Source of the DNA: CAZKDV01 sp964551645
GTDB lineage: Bacteria > Bacteroidota > Bacteroidia > Bacteroidales > DTU049
Direction: 5' to 3'
Length of the DNA: 64,000 nucleotides
NCBI GenBank assembly: GCA_964551645.1
Contig: CAZKDV010000002.1
Location: forward strand, 1-64,000
Numbering within the stretch: position 1 is the first letter of the stretch; every line of letters begins with the position of its first letter. Below the pieces are notes generated by a model, which was not told where the DNA came from, searched no databases, and was given only the letters and a program-made list of their open reading frames with translations. A program made the position numbers and the translations under genes. This document shows, in pieces, positions 63,071 to 64,000 of this stretch.

Positions 63071-64000
63071 TTCTCAAATGTTTCAATTAAAAAATTTTCA
63101 AATCGTTGTAATTCATCTTTGTGGAAAGTAAAAACATCTTCGTATGCTGTTACCATTCGTTTTAAATCACCTTTGCGAACATACCAACCGATTCCATCAA
63201 CAAAACCAATAAAAGTTGCATTGGGATAATGCTCTTTTATCAAAGCATCAATTGAAATTTCAGTTTTTGATTTATCGCCTTGTCCTGAAGACGTCGTAGC
63301 CAAGAACGAGCTTTCAACAATGATCAACGGATTCTTTTTGTTAGGAATAATAAAATCCATTGTTCGTTTATTGTTAGGGGCATTATTTATCAATTCAGTT
63401 AAATCGCCTGCTTCAAAAGTTAATCCCAACTTTTCCAATATCTCTGCAATTACCGTTTCTGGATTGTTTCTTTTCATGCCCGAATAACTACCTTTTTCTT
63501 TATACCGAATAATTGTGTCTACCAGTTCGGGTATTTCAAAATTCAGCTTAGAGATGCTCAACTTTTTCAATTCGAAAAGCGGAATAGTATTTGCCAAAAA
63601 TGGAATAGAAGCTCCTTCAAAGAAAATATTTATCAATCCTTTACGGAAATATTCATTGTTTTGTATTTTTTTTAAGATTGTACCGTCTGACCATTCATGG
63701 ATATTGTCAGGATTTTTCTCATCATACCATTTGTCTTTATAAACAAGAGCATTAAGTTCAGGATTATCAACAATGCGAATGATTGTTGTTAAGCGTTTCA
63801 AATATTCATTAGAAAAACCTGTCAAAGCAAGCAGTGCTTTCAGACCGTATTCTTTTTCTTTCAATAGCCATTCAAAAATTTCTTTTTTCAAACCTTCAGT
63901 TTCAACTTTGTTTTTGACAATTAACAAAGTTTCTTTCAATGAATTAATATATCCTTCGTAGCTTTCTTCAAACTTTTGATTGAAAAAGTAGAAGGTGTTT
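63067..64000 (-). CDS. DpnII-like restriction endonuclease, 5' end outside window
   Basis: A partial gene. The frame is open through the right edge with no start codon in the last 61 bases, so the N terminus lies beyond 64000. About 311 residues are visible. The C-terminal part has the PD-(D/E)xK-type core of the DpnII/MboI family: KRTMDFIIP, then IIVESSF (Glu of the catalytic site) with GQGDKSKTEIS. It ends with FVDGIGWYVRKGDLKRM, which matches that family closely. GATC recognition, as in DpnII, is possible but not shown. It overlaps the methyltransferase gene by 4 bases, so both are translated together. Likely a horizontally acquired defence module. Confidence 0.75.
   Translation of the reverse strand, partial: NTFYFFNQKFEESYEGYINSLKETLLIVKNKVETEGLKKEIFEWLLKEKEYGLKALLALTGFSNEYLKRLTTIIRIVDNPELNALVYKDKWYDEKNPDNIHEWSDGTILKKIQNNEYFRKGLINIFFEGASIPFLANTIPLFELKKLSISKLNFEIPELVDTIIRYKEKGSYSGMKRNNPETVIAEILEKLGLTFEAGDLTELINNAPNNKRTMDFIIPNKKNPLIIVESSFLATTSSGQGDKSKTEISIDALIKEHYPNATFIGFVDGIGWYVRKGDLKRMVTAYEDVFTFHKDELQRFENFLIETFEK

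Noticed and set aside
1..64000. CRISPR arrays, rRNA genes and tRNA genes
   Set aside because: Searched by eye for regularly spaced repeats, T-loop/anticodon stems and rRNA-like sequence; none was convincing.

Overview
The window is a chromosomal stretch of a low-GC member of the Bacteroidota. The evidence is a GldA-type ABC ATPase beside a secreted protein with a type IX secretion (gliding-motility type) C-terminal domain, lineage-typical families (DUF4290, DUF3127, 2TM, DivIC, Wzi-like barrels), an Asp-type MurA, the hpt-adk-obg gene order, and promoters of the Bacteroidota form TTTG-N19/21-TAnnTTTG. Start codons mostly lack a Shine-Dalgarno sequence. The 10 Ns at 51381-51390 show that this is draft or metagenome-derived sequence. 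I do not try to name a genus.

Layout. 1-6.5 kb: a VOC protein, RNase HI, then hpt, a tandem double adenylate kinase, a single adenylate kinase, obg and a PAP2 phosphatase as a tight run, followed by acetate kinase. 6.6-14 kb: a sugar transferase, a Wzi-like outer-membrane protein, an 1156-residue secreted protein and a small secreted protein that ends at an attC-like repeat. 14.5-20.5 kb: a DUF3127 protein with an SSB-like tail, a PLP enzyme, a PcrA/UvrD helicase, DUF4290 and MurA, converging on tilS. 22-27 kb: divIC, then the core translation cluster rplM-rpsI-rpsB-tsf, a strong terminator, pyrH, a 2TM protein and frr. 27-36 kb: a ureohydrolase, a degenerate hybrid kinase/response regulator, a cation/proton antiporter, a membrane coiled-coil protein, an orphan homologue of the cyanophycin-synthetase N-terminal domain, a flavin-binding protein and chorismate synthase. 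36-45 kb: a three-module secreted protein, an M20 peptidase, mqnC (futalosine menaquinone pathway), a lipoprotein, a cyclophilin, pheS, queD and an overlapping secreted protein.

45-53.5 kb is one minus-strand run read secA, Fe-S protein, radC, wecB, polysaccharide deacetylase and FemAB-like acyltransferase. 53.6-61.8 kb holds a DUF2795 protein, a cysteine synthase, gldA, a type IX cargo protein, riboflavin synthase, a lipoprotein, an acyltransferase and a PIN-PhoH ATPase. The window ends in a two-gene type II restriction-modification module whose nuclease runs off the right edge.

Most of the window is housekeeping. The most interesting features are: (i) a diverged ~220-bp repeat present twice, each time just downstream of an accessory gene and in the same orientation, which looks like gene-cassette architecture; (ii) three consecutive adenylate kinase domains, the middle one missing catalytic residues; (iii) a 357-residue protein resembling the cyanophycin synthetase N-terminal domain without the ATP-grasp catalytic module; (iv) a DUF3127 protein ending in the SSB-type tip DDLPF near a UvrD-type helicase; and (v) proof from reading frame and conserved motif that the N-gap inside secA represents no missing bases.
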